From assembly GCA_040414495.1 (NCBI GenBank), contig JBEDUI010000003.1:1-8240 (forward strand): DNA of 8,240 nt, in the 5' to 3' direction. This stretch comes from DATAVB01 sp040414495 (GTDB lineage Bacteria; Actinomycetota; Actinomycetes; Mycobacteriales; QHCD01). Of the stretch, positions 1-6,572 are shown in pieces (within the stretch, counting starts at the first letter, position 1; each line of letters opens with the position of its first letter). Under the pieces are notes generated by a model that saw only the letters and a program-made list of their open reading frames with translations, had not been told where the DNA came from and ran no database searches. The position numbers and the translations under genes were made by a program.

Positions 1-2
1 TC

Positions 3-920
3 ACCCGGACGGTCGGGGATGTGATCGGGCCGACGCCAAGCGAGGTCGAGCCCGTCGGGTTCGGCGACATGTTCTGTACGGTCTGCGAGGCGGCCATCCT
101 CGTGACCGCGGTGCTGCTCCTATTGCGGCCATTTGCTCGATCGATATCCCGGTCGGCGATGACCACCGTCCTGACCTCGGCGTCGGCCTGTGCGATCGTG
201 CTGCTCAGCGTCTCGCTGGTCGACGGTGGCCCGGAAATGGTGATGAGCATGGACGCGGCCGGCGCATCGACGCCGACGCTGAACCTGGTCACCGAGTCGC
301 CTGCTGGCTCGGTGACGATGCCTGATCCGAATATGCAAATGGAGACCGGCATGAAAATGGCCGGTGGCTCATGTACGAAAAGCCCCACCACGAAGCAACA
401 ATCGGCCACCGTCGATCTAGTTAACACCAGTTGGGCGGACGCGAAGAAATACCAGAGCCTCGTAGCCGCCAAGGACGCGGGATTTCGGCCGGTTACGCCC
501 GCGGGAAAGGCTGTGGTGCATTACATCAACCCGGCCAATTATCGCGCCACCGCCAAAGGCGGCGCAGTAATCGACCCGTCGGCGCCGCAGTCGTTGGTGT
601 ACGCCAATACGCCAAAAGGCGCGGTGCTGGTGGCCGTTATGTACATTGCCGCGCCGCGCTCGGGTGCCACACCCGATCCGGGCGGTTGTCTGACCCAGTG
701 GCACCTGCACACCAACCTGTGCTTCGGCCGCGGTACCCGAGCGGTCGTGGGCATCGCGGATCCGACCTGCCCGGCCGGCTCGGTGAATCGAGTCAGCCCG
801 CCGATGCTGCACGTATGGTTCGTGCCGATCCCGGGCGGCCCGACCGCGGTCGATGCCAGCAACGCACAGATCGTCCACGCCGCCGAGCAGGTGACCAGCC
901 CGCACAACGGCACCGCCTGA
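3..920 (+). CDS. Membrane protein with Met-rich linker and His/Cys-containing extracytoplasmic domain (5'-truncated by window edge)
   Basis: The frame is open to the left edge, so the true start may lie upstream. A GTG at 21 is the first start codon seen, and residues are numbered from it (299 aa). Two hydrophobic segments, at about 18-37 and 46-67, look like the last membrane helices of a multi-pass protein or a two-helix anchor. A linker (about 70-125) is rich in Met: M73, M75, M77, M100, M105, M107, M111 and M113. The C-terminal domain (about 130-299) contains the motif WHLHTNLCF at 227-235 and a later His in PPMLHVWF (H264), with Cys at 223, 234 and 250. From memory, similar 'LTQWHxHxNLCF' domains occur in uncharacterised actinobacterial proteins. 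Metal binding, possibly copper, is an inference from the Met, His and Cys residues. The gene converges on the ABC operon. No function is assigned. Confidence 0.75.
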   Translation, partial: TRTVGDVIGPTPSEVEPVGFGDMFCTVCEAAILVTAVLLLLRPFARSISRSAMTTVLTSASACAIVLLSVSLVDGGPEMVMSMDAAGASTPTLNLVTESPAGSVTMPDPNMQMETGMKMAGGSCTKSPTTKQQSATVDLVNTSWADAKKYQSLVAAKDAGFRPVTPAGKAVVHYINPANYRATAKGGAVIDPSAPQSLVYANTPKGAVLVAVMYIAAPRSGATPDPGGCLTQWHLHTNLCFGRGTRAVVGIADPTCPAGSVNRVSPPMLHVWFVPIPGGPTAVDASNAQIVHAAEQVTSPHNGTA

Positions 921-924
921 ACAA

Positions 925-950
925 CGAATCATCTGCCGGTGCGCGATTCG
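925..950 (+). terminator. Weak hairpin just after the membrane protein gene, possible terminator
   Basis: CGAATC (925-930) pairs perfectly with GATTCG (945-950) across a 14-nt loop, and the loop may add a small GC-GC stem. It starts 4 nt after the TGA stop and is followed by ACTTTCC, so there is only a short T run. The position suits a transcription terminator, but the stem is short and the call is tentative. Confidence 0.3.
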
Positions 951-1017
951 ACTTTCCTAGCCCCAATTGGCCATGCACGGTGCCCATTCACGATCAATAG
1001 GTCTTGGCGCGTTACTT

Positions 1018-1034
1018 GTGTTGACCTTCAACGT
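1018..1034 (-). terminator. Small hairpin downstream of the ABC operon, possible terminator
   Basis: GTTGA (1020-1024) and TCAAC (1028-1032) form a 5-bp stem around a 3-nt loop, and two flanking G-T wobbles could extend it. On the minus strand it lies about 10 nt past the stop codon of the second ABC gene. No T-tract follows, so it may be a weak terminator or chance. Confidence 0.25.
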
Positions 1035-1043
1035 CTCGATAAG

Positions 1044-2819
1044 TCAGCGATAGGCGTCGGCTTGGAGCTGGAAGAGTTCGGCGTATTGACCGCGAGCGGC
1101 CAGGAGCTCGTCGTGGGTGCCGATTTCGGTGAGTTGGCCGTTGTCGAATACGAGGATGAGGTCGGCGTTGCGGACGGTCGAGAGTCTGTGTGAAACCAGG
1201 AGCGTGATGCCGCCGGTGGCTCGGGTTGCGGTGGATGCGGCGGTGAATCGATCGAATAGGGCTTGTTCGGATTCGGGGTCGAGGCTGGCGGCCGGTTCGT
1301 CGAGCAGCACCAATAGCGGCTGTTCCCGAAGAAACGCCCGGGCGAGGGCCAGCCGTTGCCATTGCCCACCGGAGAGTTCGGTGCCGCCGAATCGTTTACC
1401 GAGTTGCGTGTCGAGACCGTCGGGGAGGCGTTCGATGAGTGCGCGGGCGTCGCCGGCGTCGATGGCGGCGTTGTAGTCGGTGTCCGGTCTGTCGAGCCGG
1501 GTGGGTTCGCCGAGCCCGATGCCCTCGCGTGCGGTGTATTGGTATTTGACGAAGTCTTGGAATCCCGCCGATATCCGGCTCCTCCACGCCTGTGGGCTGA
1601 TTGTGCGCAGATCGGTGTTGTCGATGAAGATGTGTCCGGCGATCGGGTCGTAGAGTCGGGAGAGCAGCTTGACAATCGTCGATTTGCCGGCGCCGTTGTC
1701 GCCGACTAACGCGACGGTACTTCCCGCCGGGAGTAGGACGTTGATGCCATGCACGGCCGCCTGGTCGGTGTTGGGGTAGGAGAACGCGACATCCCGAAGT
1801 TCGATGCCCTCTCGCAGCACCCTGGGAGGCTCGTCGGCACCGCTCCAGGCGTTTTGCCGGTTGGCGTAGTCCCGCAGCCATTGCACATGGCCGGCGATAT
1901 CCAGCATTCCAACGAGGGCTCGTACGGAGGCTGAGAGTTTCTGTGCGGACTGGTCGGTTTGTGGTGCAAGGAGCATGACCATCGTGACGTCGCCCGGCGT
2001 AGCGTTTCCGTGGCGGGCGAGCCAAAGAACGAACACGATCGCGACGCCATAGGCAATGCCGAACACGCACCGTGCCGACAATTCCAGGAGTCGGCCTTGT
2101 TTCTGGGCGTCCATCCGGGGTTTGTTCTGCAGTTCGAATGCTTCCAGCAGCCGGTCAGTAAGTGGTCCGCGCATGCCGAATGCGCGTATTTCCAATCCGT
2201 GTCGGGGATTTTCGGCGAGCTGGAGGAGTCGGTTGTGTCGGCGGTTGTATTGCATCGTCGCGGTGATCGCCTGACGCAGCGCGTGAGCGGTGCGGGCGGA
2301 TGCCCAAAGCCTGACCAGTCCGACAGCGGGCAGGAGAAGTAATAGGGGATGAACGCTGGCCAGCAGTACGAGCACGGTACCGGTACTGAATAGGACCGTG
2401 AGGCCGCTGGCGATCGTGCCCGCGGTGCCGCGCAGTCGTCGGAATTCCTCCCGCGCGGCGCCGATTCGATCGGCAATTTCTGGTTGTTCGTGGTGTGCGA
2501 TACCCGGCAGCGCGGTGGCCAGGCCGAGCATTTCACGTTGCAGGTTGGCTTCGATCTCGTCCTCGAGTCGGGATCGAATTGCGTCAGACAGGACCAGCCC
2601 ACCGAAGGCGACGACCAATGCGGCAAACAAAATGACGGTGCCGGCAGTGAGCGAATGATGCTTGGTTACCGCGTTCACAATGGACGCGACCCCGTACGAC
2701 TGCAGCGGCCCGGCGATCGCCATGGCAATCACCAGCAGGATTTCCGCTATTGCCAGAATGGGAGAGGCGGCGAAGGTCAGTCGTGTCAGGACGCCGAATG
2801 AACGCCATTTATCACGCAT
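1044..2819 (-). CDS. ABC exporter half-transporter, permease fused to ATPase (second subunit)
   Basis: This 591-aa protein probably exports a peptide or small molecule across the cytoplasmic membrane using ATP, as a heterodimer with the product of the preceding gene. The N-terminal half (about 1-320) holds hydrophobic segments at about 18-40, 60-79, 133-175 and 250-290, fitting a six-helix exporter domain. The nucleotide-binding domain follows: Walker A GDNGAGKST at 373-381, Q-loop Q421, signature LSGGQ at 482-486, Walker B LLVLLD ending at D507 with catalytic E508, and H-loop H544. The stretch QDFVKYQYTARE after the Q-loop resembles exporters found with ribosomal peptides in actinobacteria, but the substrate is unknown. 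The ATG at 2819 was chosen over an in-frame start at 2963. It overlaps the upstream stop by 8 bp, has AGGCGG 5 nt upstream, and gives a normal family length. The longer form would add 48 Arg/Ser-rich residues antisense-like in composition and overlap the upstream gene by about 150 bp. Confidence 0.9.
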   Translation of the reverse strand: MRDKWRSFGVLTRLTFAASPILAIAEILLVIAMAIAGPLQSYGVASIVNAVTKHHSLTAGTVILFAALVVAFGGLVLSDAIRSRLEDEIEANLQREMLGLATALPGIAHHEQPEIADRIGAAREEFRRLRGTAGTIASGLTVLFSTGTVLVLLASVHPLLLLLPAVGLVRLWASARTAHALRQAITATMQYNRRHNRLLQLAENPRHGLEIRAFGMRGPLTDRLLEAFELQNKPRMDAQKQGRLLELSARCVFGIAYGVAIVFVLWLARHGNATPGDVTMVMLLAPQTDQSAQKLSASVRALVGMLDIAGHVQWLRDYANRQNAWSGADEPPRVLREGIELRDVAFSYPNTDQAAVHGINVLLPAGSTVALVGDNGAGKSTIVKLLSRLYDPIAGHIFIDNTDLRTISPQAWRSRISAGFQDFVKYQYTAREGIGLGEPTRLDRPDTDYNAAIDAGDARALIERLPDGLDTQLGKRFGGTELSGGQWQRLALARAFLREQPLLVLLDEPAASLDPESEQALFDRFTAASTATRATGGITLLVSHRLSTVRNADLILVFDNGQLTEIGTHDELLAARGQYAELFQLQADAYR

Positions 2820-4635
2820 CGGCGCCGCCTGTGACGTAGCGGCTCGCCTGCAGTTCGAACATCGCCGCGTATCGGCCGCTCGTCGCGATGAGTTCGTCGT
2901 GGGTGCCTTGTTCCCGGATTTTGCCGCCCTCGAGGACGCAGATTCGGTCGGCGTTGCGGACAACCGAGAAACGGTGCGATATGAGCAGCGCGCTCACGCC
3001 TTGGGCTAGTCCGAGGTAGCGATCGACGAGTTCCGCCTCGGACCGAACGTCCAGTGCCGCGGCGGGTTCGTCGAGCACGAGTAGGCCGGCGCCGCTCGAC
3101 ACCGCATAGATGGCCCGGGTCAGCGCTAACCGTTGCCATTGTCCCTCCGACAGTTCAGCACCACCAGCGACGGAGCGGTCGAGCATGGTGTTCCAGCCAT
3201 TGGGCATGCGCTCAACCACAGCGCCGATCCCGGTTGCTGCCGCCGCTTTGGTCAGTAGTTGGTCGCGCGCCGGCTCGGCGAGTGTGACGTTGTCCGCGAC
3301 GCTCAGCGGCAGCCGCAGGAAGTCCTGGGTTACCGGGGCTATTCGACGTTGCCAGACCGCTATCTGGTCGTCGTCCATTTCAGCGAGATCGACGCCGTCG
3401 ACCAGGATTCGTCCGGCGGTCGGCTTGTAGGCGCCGGCGAGCAAGTGTACGAGGGTCGACTTTCCCGCACCGTTGACTCCGACCAGCCCGATCGCTTCGC
3501 CGGCCCCAATACTCAGCGTCAATCCGCGCAACACATCGACGTCCGATCCCGGATAGCGAAACCACACGTCCTCGAATCGCACGTCCGGTGGACCTTGCGA
3601 CGGTCGGGCCGGATCGAGCGCGCTAACAGGCGTTTTGGCTGGTGCGGATACGCCGTCGCGTTCGGCTACGGCGATATCCGAGAGCCGCCGCAACGCTTGC
3701 AACGACGACGTTCCGCGTTCTACTGCCGCTGCCGCGATGCCGTTCGCCGACATTGCGAGCCGCAGTATTGCGGTGAATCCGGTCGTGAGGGCGGTCAGGC
3801 CAAGAGAGCCGGAGGTCGCGTCGCGGGCGAGTAACCAGACCGCGACCCCTAACGCCGCCAGATGTACCCCGTACACGCCGAGCGTTCGTACCGTTGCGGT
3901 GCGCCGCGCGCGCCACAACGGCGCCATTCCGGCCAGCCAATCCCGCTCGCAGCGGTCCAGCAGCCAGGTCCGGAACCCGAAGATGCGCAACTCTTTCGCA
4001 GCGCCACCCAGGCCGAGTTCGTAGGCGTAATCCGACTGCCGTTCGGTCCGGGTGCCGCGGCGCCACATCCCCTGCTCGACATTCGACATACGGGCCGACC
4101 ACCACTCGACCAATGCGGTCGTGAAAAGCAAGAGACATGCGACCGTCCAGGAGAACTCGATGCCAACCGTGATGGCGGCACCGATGGCCAGCAGCCGGGA
4201 GCGCACCAAGTCGCCCAGAGGGAACAGGCCGACCCAGATACCGCGGTTTCCCATTCCGCGGGCCAGCCGCGACTCATCGGCGACCGCCGAGGACTCGAGA
4301 TGGCCGATACGTGGTGAGGCAACCATGATCCTGCTGATCTCGCCGTTGATCGGCAAGTCAGACGCGTACGTCAACTGCTGCGCCGACATATCTACCAGTA
4401 CGGTAAGTGCCCCGTCGGCTGTGAATACCAGCACCAGCGCCACAACAAGGGCGGCGAATCCGCCAAACGACGGAGCAGCAGAGCCGCCGGACACGAAAGC
4501 GGGAGTCCGGCCCACGACCTGACCGATCAGCACCAACTGTGCCAGGCTCGTTATCGCAGCGGCGATGGAGAACGCCAGCAACCTAATGCCCGGCCACCGT
4601 GCCACCGAAATCGAAAACCGCAGCAATGCCAACAT
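2812..4635 (-). CDS. ABC exporter half-transporter, permease fused to ATPase (first subunit)
   Basis: This 607-aa protein is the first gene of a two-gene exporter operon. Hydrophobic segments at about 17-40, 58-82, 147-178 and 253-300 form the membrane domain. The ATPase domain follows: Walker A GVNGAGKST at 386-394, Q-loop Q437, signature LSEGQ at 495-499, Walker B LLVLD ending at D522 with catalytic E523, D-loop ALD at 527-529 and H-loop H554. The signature has Glu where the consensus is Gly (LSGGQ); the partner subunit has the consensus form. All other catalytic residues are present in both, so both ATP sites could hydrolyse. The ATG at 4635 is preceded immediately by an in-frame TAG, so no earlier start is possible. 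The 3' end overlaps the next gene by 8 bp (ATGCGTGA), which implies translational coupling. No substrate gene is visible in the operon, so export of a peptide, drug or lipid cannot be told apart. Confidence 0.92.
   Translation of the reverse strand: MLALLRFSISVARWPGIRLLAFSIAAAITSLAQLVLIGQVVGRTPAFVSGGSAAPSFGGFAALVVALVLVFTADGALTVLVDMSAQQLTYASDLPINGEISRIMVASPRIGHLESSAVADESRLARGMGNRGIWVGLFPLGDLVRSRLLAIGAAITVGIEFSWTVACLLLFTTALVEWWSARMSNVEQGMWRRGTRTERQSDYAYELGLGGAAKELRIFGFRTWLLDRCERDWLAGMAPLWRARRTATVRTLGVYGVHLAALGVAVWLLARDATSGSLGLTALTTGFTAILRLAMSANGIAAAAVERGTSSLQALRRLSDIAVAERDGVSAPAKTPVSALDPARPSQGPPDVRFEDVWFRYPGSDVDVLRGLTLSIGAGEAIGLVGVNGAGKSTLVHLLAGAYKPTAGRILVDGVDLAEMDDDQIAVWQRRIAPVTQDFLRLPLSVADNVTLAEPARDQLLTKAAAATGIGAVVERMPNGWNTMLDRSVAGGAELSEGQWQRLALTRAIYAVSSGAGLLVLDEPAAALDVRSEAELVDRYLGLAQGVSALLISHRFSVVRNADRICVLEGGKIREQGTHDELIATSGRYAAMFELQASRYVTGGADA
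2825..2830 (-). promoter_or_regulatory. Ribosome binding site of the second ABC gene
   Basis: On the minus strand AGGCGG lies 5 nt before the ATG at 2819, inside the end of the upstream gene. It supports choosing the overlapping start at 2819 rather than the longer frame beginning at 2963. Confidence 0.55.
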
Positions 4636-4639
4636 CTAG

Positions 4640-4645
4640 CCATCC
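4640..4645 (-). promoter_or_regulatory. Weak ribosome binding site of the first ABC gene
   Basis: On the minus strand GGATGG lies 4 nt before the ATG at 4635. It is a partial Shine-Dalgarno match. The in-frame TAG directly before the ATG already fixes the start. Confidence 0.45.
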
Positions 4646-4668
4646 GCGTACTAGGGTAAATGGATTGC

Positions 4669-4674
4669 ATTCTA
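4669..4674 (-). promoter_or_regulatory. Candidate -10 box for the ABC operon
   Basis: Read on the minus strand this is TAGAAT, one mismatch from TATAAT, 33 nt before the operon's ATG. It would give a leader of about 27 nt that includes the GGATGG site. No good -35 hexamer lies 16-18 nt upstream, which is common for actinobacterial promoters but leaves the call tentative. Confidence 0.4.
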
Positions 4675-4716
4675 ACCGTGCGTTGGTCGTGGCGCCCGTT
4701 GTTTTGGAGGTCTCAA

Positions 4717-4746
4717 ATGGACCGCACCGCGAGTAGTCAAAAATAG
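4717..4746 (+). CDS. Nine-codon ORF with strong ribosome binding site, possible leader peptide
   Basis: ATG at 4717 opens a short frame encoding MDRTASSQK and ending at TAG (4744-4746). TTGGAGG at 4704-4710, six nt before the ATG, is the best Shine-Dalgarno match of any start in the window. The frame differs from that of the following HEAT-repeat gene and ends 65 nt before its GTG. The peptide has no attenuator-like run of one amino acid and no sign of a secreted peptide. It could be a leader ORF on a longer transcript of the downstream gene, a tiny independent gene, or a chance match. Expression is not shown by the sequence. Confidence 0.3.
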   Translation: MDRTASSQK

Positions 4747-4799
4747 TCGATCGGCGGTTGGTCGCTAATCCGATCCACGCAGCCTGCCGGCCGTTGCGA

Positions 4800-4805
4800 C
4801 ATAAT
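4800..4805 (+). promoter_or_regulatory. Candidate -10 box for a leaderless transcript of the HEAT-repeat gene
   Basis: CATAAT is one mismatch from TATAAT. It ends 6 nt before the GTG at 4812, so the expected transcription start coincides with the first base of the start codon. No Shine-Dalgarno sequence lies before that GTG, as expected for a leaderless actinobacterial mRNA. There is no clear -35 element. Confidence 0.5.
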
Positions 4806-4811
4806 CTGTGG

Positions 4812-6503
4812 GTGTCGAAATCATCAGAGCTCAAGCGATTTCGGGCCGCGCTGGCCGATGGAGATTCGCAGGTACGGCTTAACGCGGCGGTTCGCCTGGC
4901 GTATTTGGGCTGTGCGGACGGCGTGTCGGAATTGGTCGCCGGGTTGTCCCATCCCGAGGGCGCAATTCGCCTCGTGCAGGTGCCCGAGGCCTTGGCTCTG
5001 CTCGGCGAGCCCGGGCTCGCGGCGGCGCGCACGCTCGTAACCACTCCCGGACCAGCTCGGCTCGGCGCCGCTCAAACACTCGTCATGGGATCGGAATGGA
5101 CGGGGGTGATCGAGGCGATCGTCGCGACGCTCGACGATCCAGATCCGATCAACAGGGGAACGGCGATGTCGCTGGCCGGCGATATCGGGCCGGCTGCGGA
5201 GGATGCATTCGCCGCCATCGCAGCCCATGTGGCCGCGGACCCAGAAATGGCGCTCGCGCTGGCCGCGATCGACACCTCGCGCGCGTACCCGATCATTCAC
5301 GCTGCGGCGGACGGCGACGGTGCCGGGCCGCGGGCCGCAGCCATTTCGGCACTGGCCGGGTTGGGGCCGCTCGCCGTCGGTTCGGTCGATCTGGTGGCGG
5401 CGGCGCTCAACGATCCCTCCCGCACGCTGCGGGAGCGGTTGTCGGCCGGGGCAACTCTCGCGCGGATCAGTCGGGACGGCGACGTCGCCGCGCAGCACAT
5501 TGGAGGCGCCCTCCGCGATGCCGACCGCTGGCTCAAAATTGGGCTGCTACGGGCGTTGGGACAACTCGGCGCCGGCTATCCGCGGCTGCCGGAACGCAGC
5601 TGGGTCTGGCCGTTGTGGTCCTCGCGCTTCGCGTTGTCGGCGCCAACGGTGTCGAGCTCCGATTCCAGGACCGTAAGGGTGATCGCCGATTACCTCGACA
5701 GCGACGACTACGACCTCCGGCGAAATGCGGCCCTGGCGCTCTCGTTCTATCGCAAGAACGCCCGTCCTGTCGCGGATCTTGTCGAACGGGCGCAAATTGA
5801 GGATGGCCTCCGCCACGAGGTGTTGCGGCTGGTCCGAGGCGTTGCGGGCAAACCGCATGACGACGGCGCGCTGGATATGAGAAATCCCGCCGTCGATCTC
5901 GACGACATCGCGCCGCCCTGCGAACAACTCTGGGCCGACGCGACTGGTGGCGTGCTGGACTACCGGATCGACGTACCGAAATGGCAATTTCTGCATTATC
6001 TCGTTGAGCGCAAAGACGTCGTGCTGCATGGCTCGCGAACTGCCGATCTCACCGTGCTGGAGCCGCGCAGCCGTAGTTGGGGCGGGAGCAGAACGGCCGG
6101 CCAGCCGGGATTATTCGCGGCTGACCACGCTCTCATGGCAATGTATTTCGGGATTGTCGACCGACCGCGAACCCGCTACCTACGCAACGGCATCGACTAC
6201 AAGAAGCGGACATTCCAGCTCGCGGTGGAATTCGCCAGCCTCGCCGATCGGCCGTTCACCGACGCGGTCGTCTATATCCTGCCGCGCGAGACATTCGCGA
6301 GGTTGGGGGAGCTCACCAGCGTCGTACAGGTGAAACCGCTGGCGAGCCTGGCGGTCCGCCCGGACGACTTCCCGCTGCTGGAATACCTGTGGGGCGCCGA
6401 CATCGGTGCGCCAGCATCGCAATTCGGCGACAGGTTTCCGTTCCTGCAAGACGTAGCGCTTTATCCAAGCAAGCGGTCTGGTCGGTCGGCAATCTCAACG
6501 TGA
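4812..6503 (+). CDS. HEAT-repeat protein with C-terminal ADP-ribosyltransferase-like domain (putative)
   Basis: The protein has 563 aa from GTG 4812. Residues 1 to about 345 are Ala/Leu-rich helical pairs typical of HEAT or PBS-lyase-like repeats. Clear units occur near 18-33, 109-126, 173-185, 201-219, 236-253 and 297-314, several with an Asp-Pro or Asp-Asp turn followed by Arg. Such repeats usually form a binding scaffold. Residues about 390-525 form a different domain: LHGSR with H406-G407-S408, then LFAADHALMAMYF at 434-446, DR at 450-451, VYILPRETF at 487-495 and PDDFP at 517-521. The HG[S/T] strand followed by FA...Y resembles the H-Y pair of PARP/KptA-type ADP-ribosyltransferase folds, but I cannot confirm a third catalytic residue. 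There is no signal peptide or membrane segment, so it is probably cytoplasmic. GTG 4812 was preferred over TTG 4758 because the repeat begins directly after it and a -10 box is correctly placed. It is divergent from the ABC operon. The gene is real; the enzymatic role is uncertain. Confidence 0.85.
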   Translation: MSKSSELKRFRAALADGDSQVRLNAAVRLAYLGCADGVSELVAGLSHPEGAIRLVQVPEALALLGEPGLAAARTLVTTPGPARLGAAQTLVMGSEWTGVIEAIVATLDDPDPINRGTAMSLAGDIGPAAEDAFAAIAAHVAADPEMALALAAIDTSRAYPIIHAAADGDGAGPRAAAISALAGLGPLAVGSVDLVAAALNDPSRTLRERLSAGATLARISRDGDVAAQHIGGALRDADRWLKIGLLRALGQLGAGYPRLPERSWVWPLWSSRFALSAPTVSSSDSRTVRVIADYLDSDDYDLRRNAALALSFYRKNARPVADLVERAQIEDGLRHEVLRLVRGVAGKPHDDGALDMRNPAVDLDDIAPPCEQLWADATGGVLDYRIDVPKWQFLHYLVERKDVVLHGSRTADLTVLEPRSRSWGGSRTAGQPGLFAADHALMAMYFGIVDRPRTRYLRNGIDYKKRTFQLAVEFASLADRPFTDAVVYILPRETFARLGELTSVVQVKPLASLAVRPDDFPLLEYLWGADIGAPASQFGDRFPFLQDVALYPSKRSGRSAIST

Positions 6504-6572
6504 TCGAGTAAAAGGCAGCCTGATGGAGAGTTTTCATATCTTCAAGATCGAGGGCGTTTGCTGGCGGTGAAG

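Noticed and set aside
963..970. Palindrome CCAATTGG between the convergent genes
   Set aside because: It is a single 8-bp palindrome with no second copy or nearby promoter, within chance expectation.
1356..2342. Plus-strand frames opposite the second ABC gene (for example 1356-1709 and 1959-2342)
   Set aside because: They lie wholly antisense to a gene with complete ABC motifs and have no domain signal. Long shadow frames are expected at this GC content.
2820..2963. Longer N-terminus for the second ABC subunit starting at 2963
   Set aside because: It would add 48 Ser/Arg-rich residues with no family resemblance and overlap the upstream ABC gene by about 150 bp. The ATG at 2819 gives a normal length and a typical coupled overlap.
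4758..4811. TTG start at 4758 that would lengthen the HEAT-repeat protein by 18 residues
   Set aside because: There is no good ribosome binding site, the added residues do not look like part of the repeat, and a -10 box is positioned for initiation at GTG 4812.
4636..4811. RiPP precursor peptide in the exporter's upstream spacer
   Set aside because: The minus-strand short frames run into the ABC gene out of frame without a ribosome binding site. The only convincing short ORF (4717-4746) is on the opposite strand and, at nine residues, too small for a leader-core precursor.
4583..5044. Minus-strand frame of 153 codons spanning the divergent spacer
   Set aside because: It overlaps the starts of two well-supported genes, has Arg/Ser/Thr-rich composition typical of antisense frames in GC-rich DNA, and shows no recognisable domain.
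5096..5800. 234-codon plus-strand frame inside the HEAT-repeat gene
   Set aside because: It is an Arg/Gly-rich out-of-frame shadow of the HEAT-repeat coding sequence, with no motif and no start signal.
6504..6572. Terminator between the convergent HEAT and protease genes
   Set aside because: Only a near-palindrome ATCTTCAAGAT (6538-6548), whose hairpin would have about 4 bp, and a 7-bp direct repeat GATCGAG were found. Neither makes a credible terminator.
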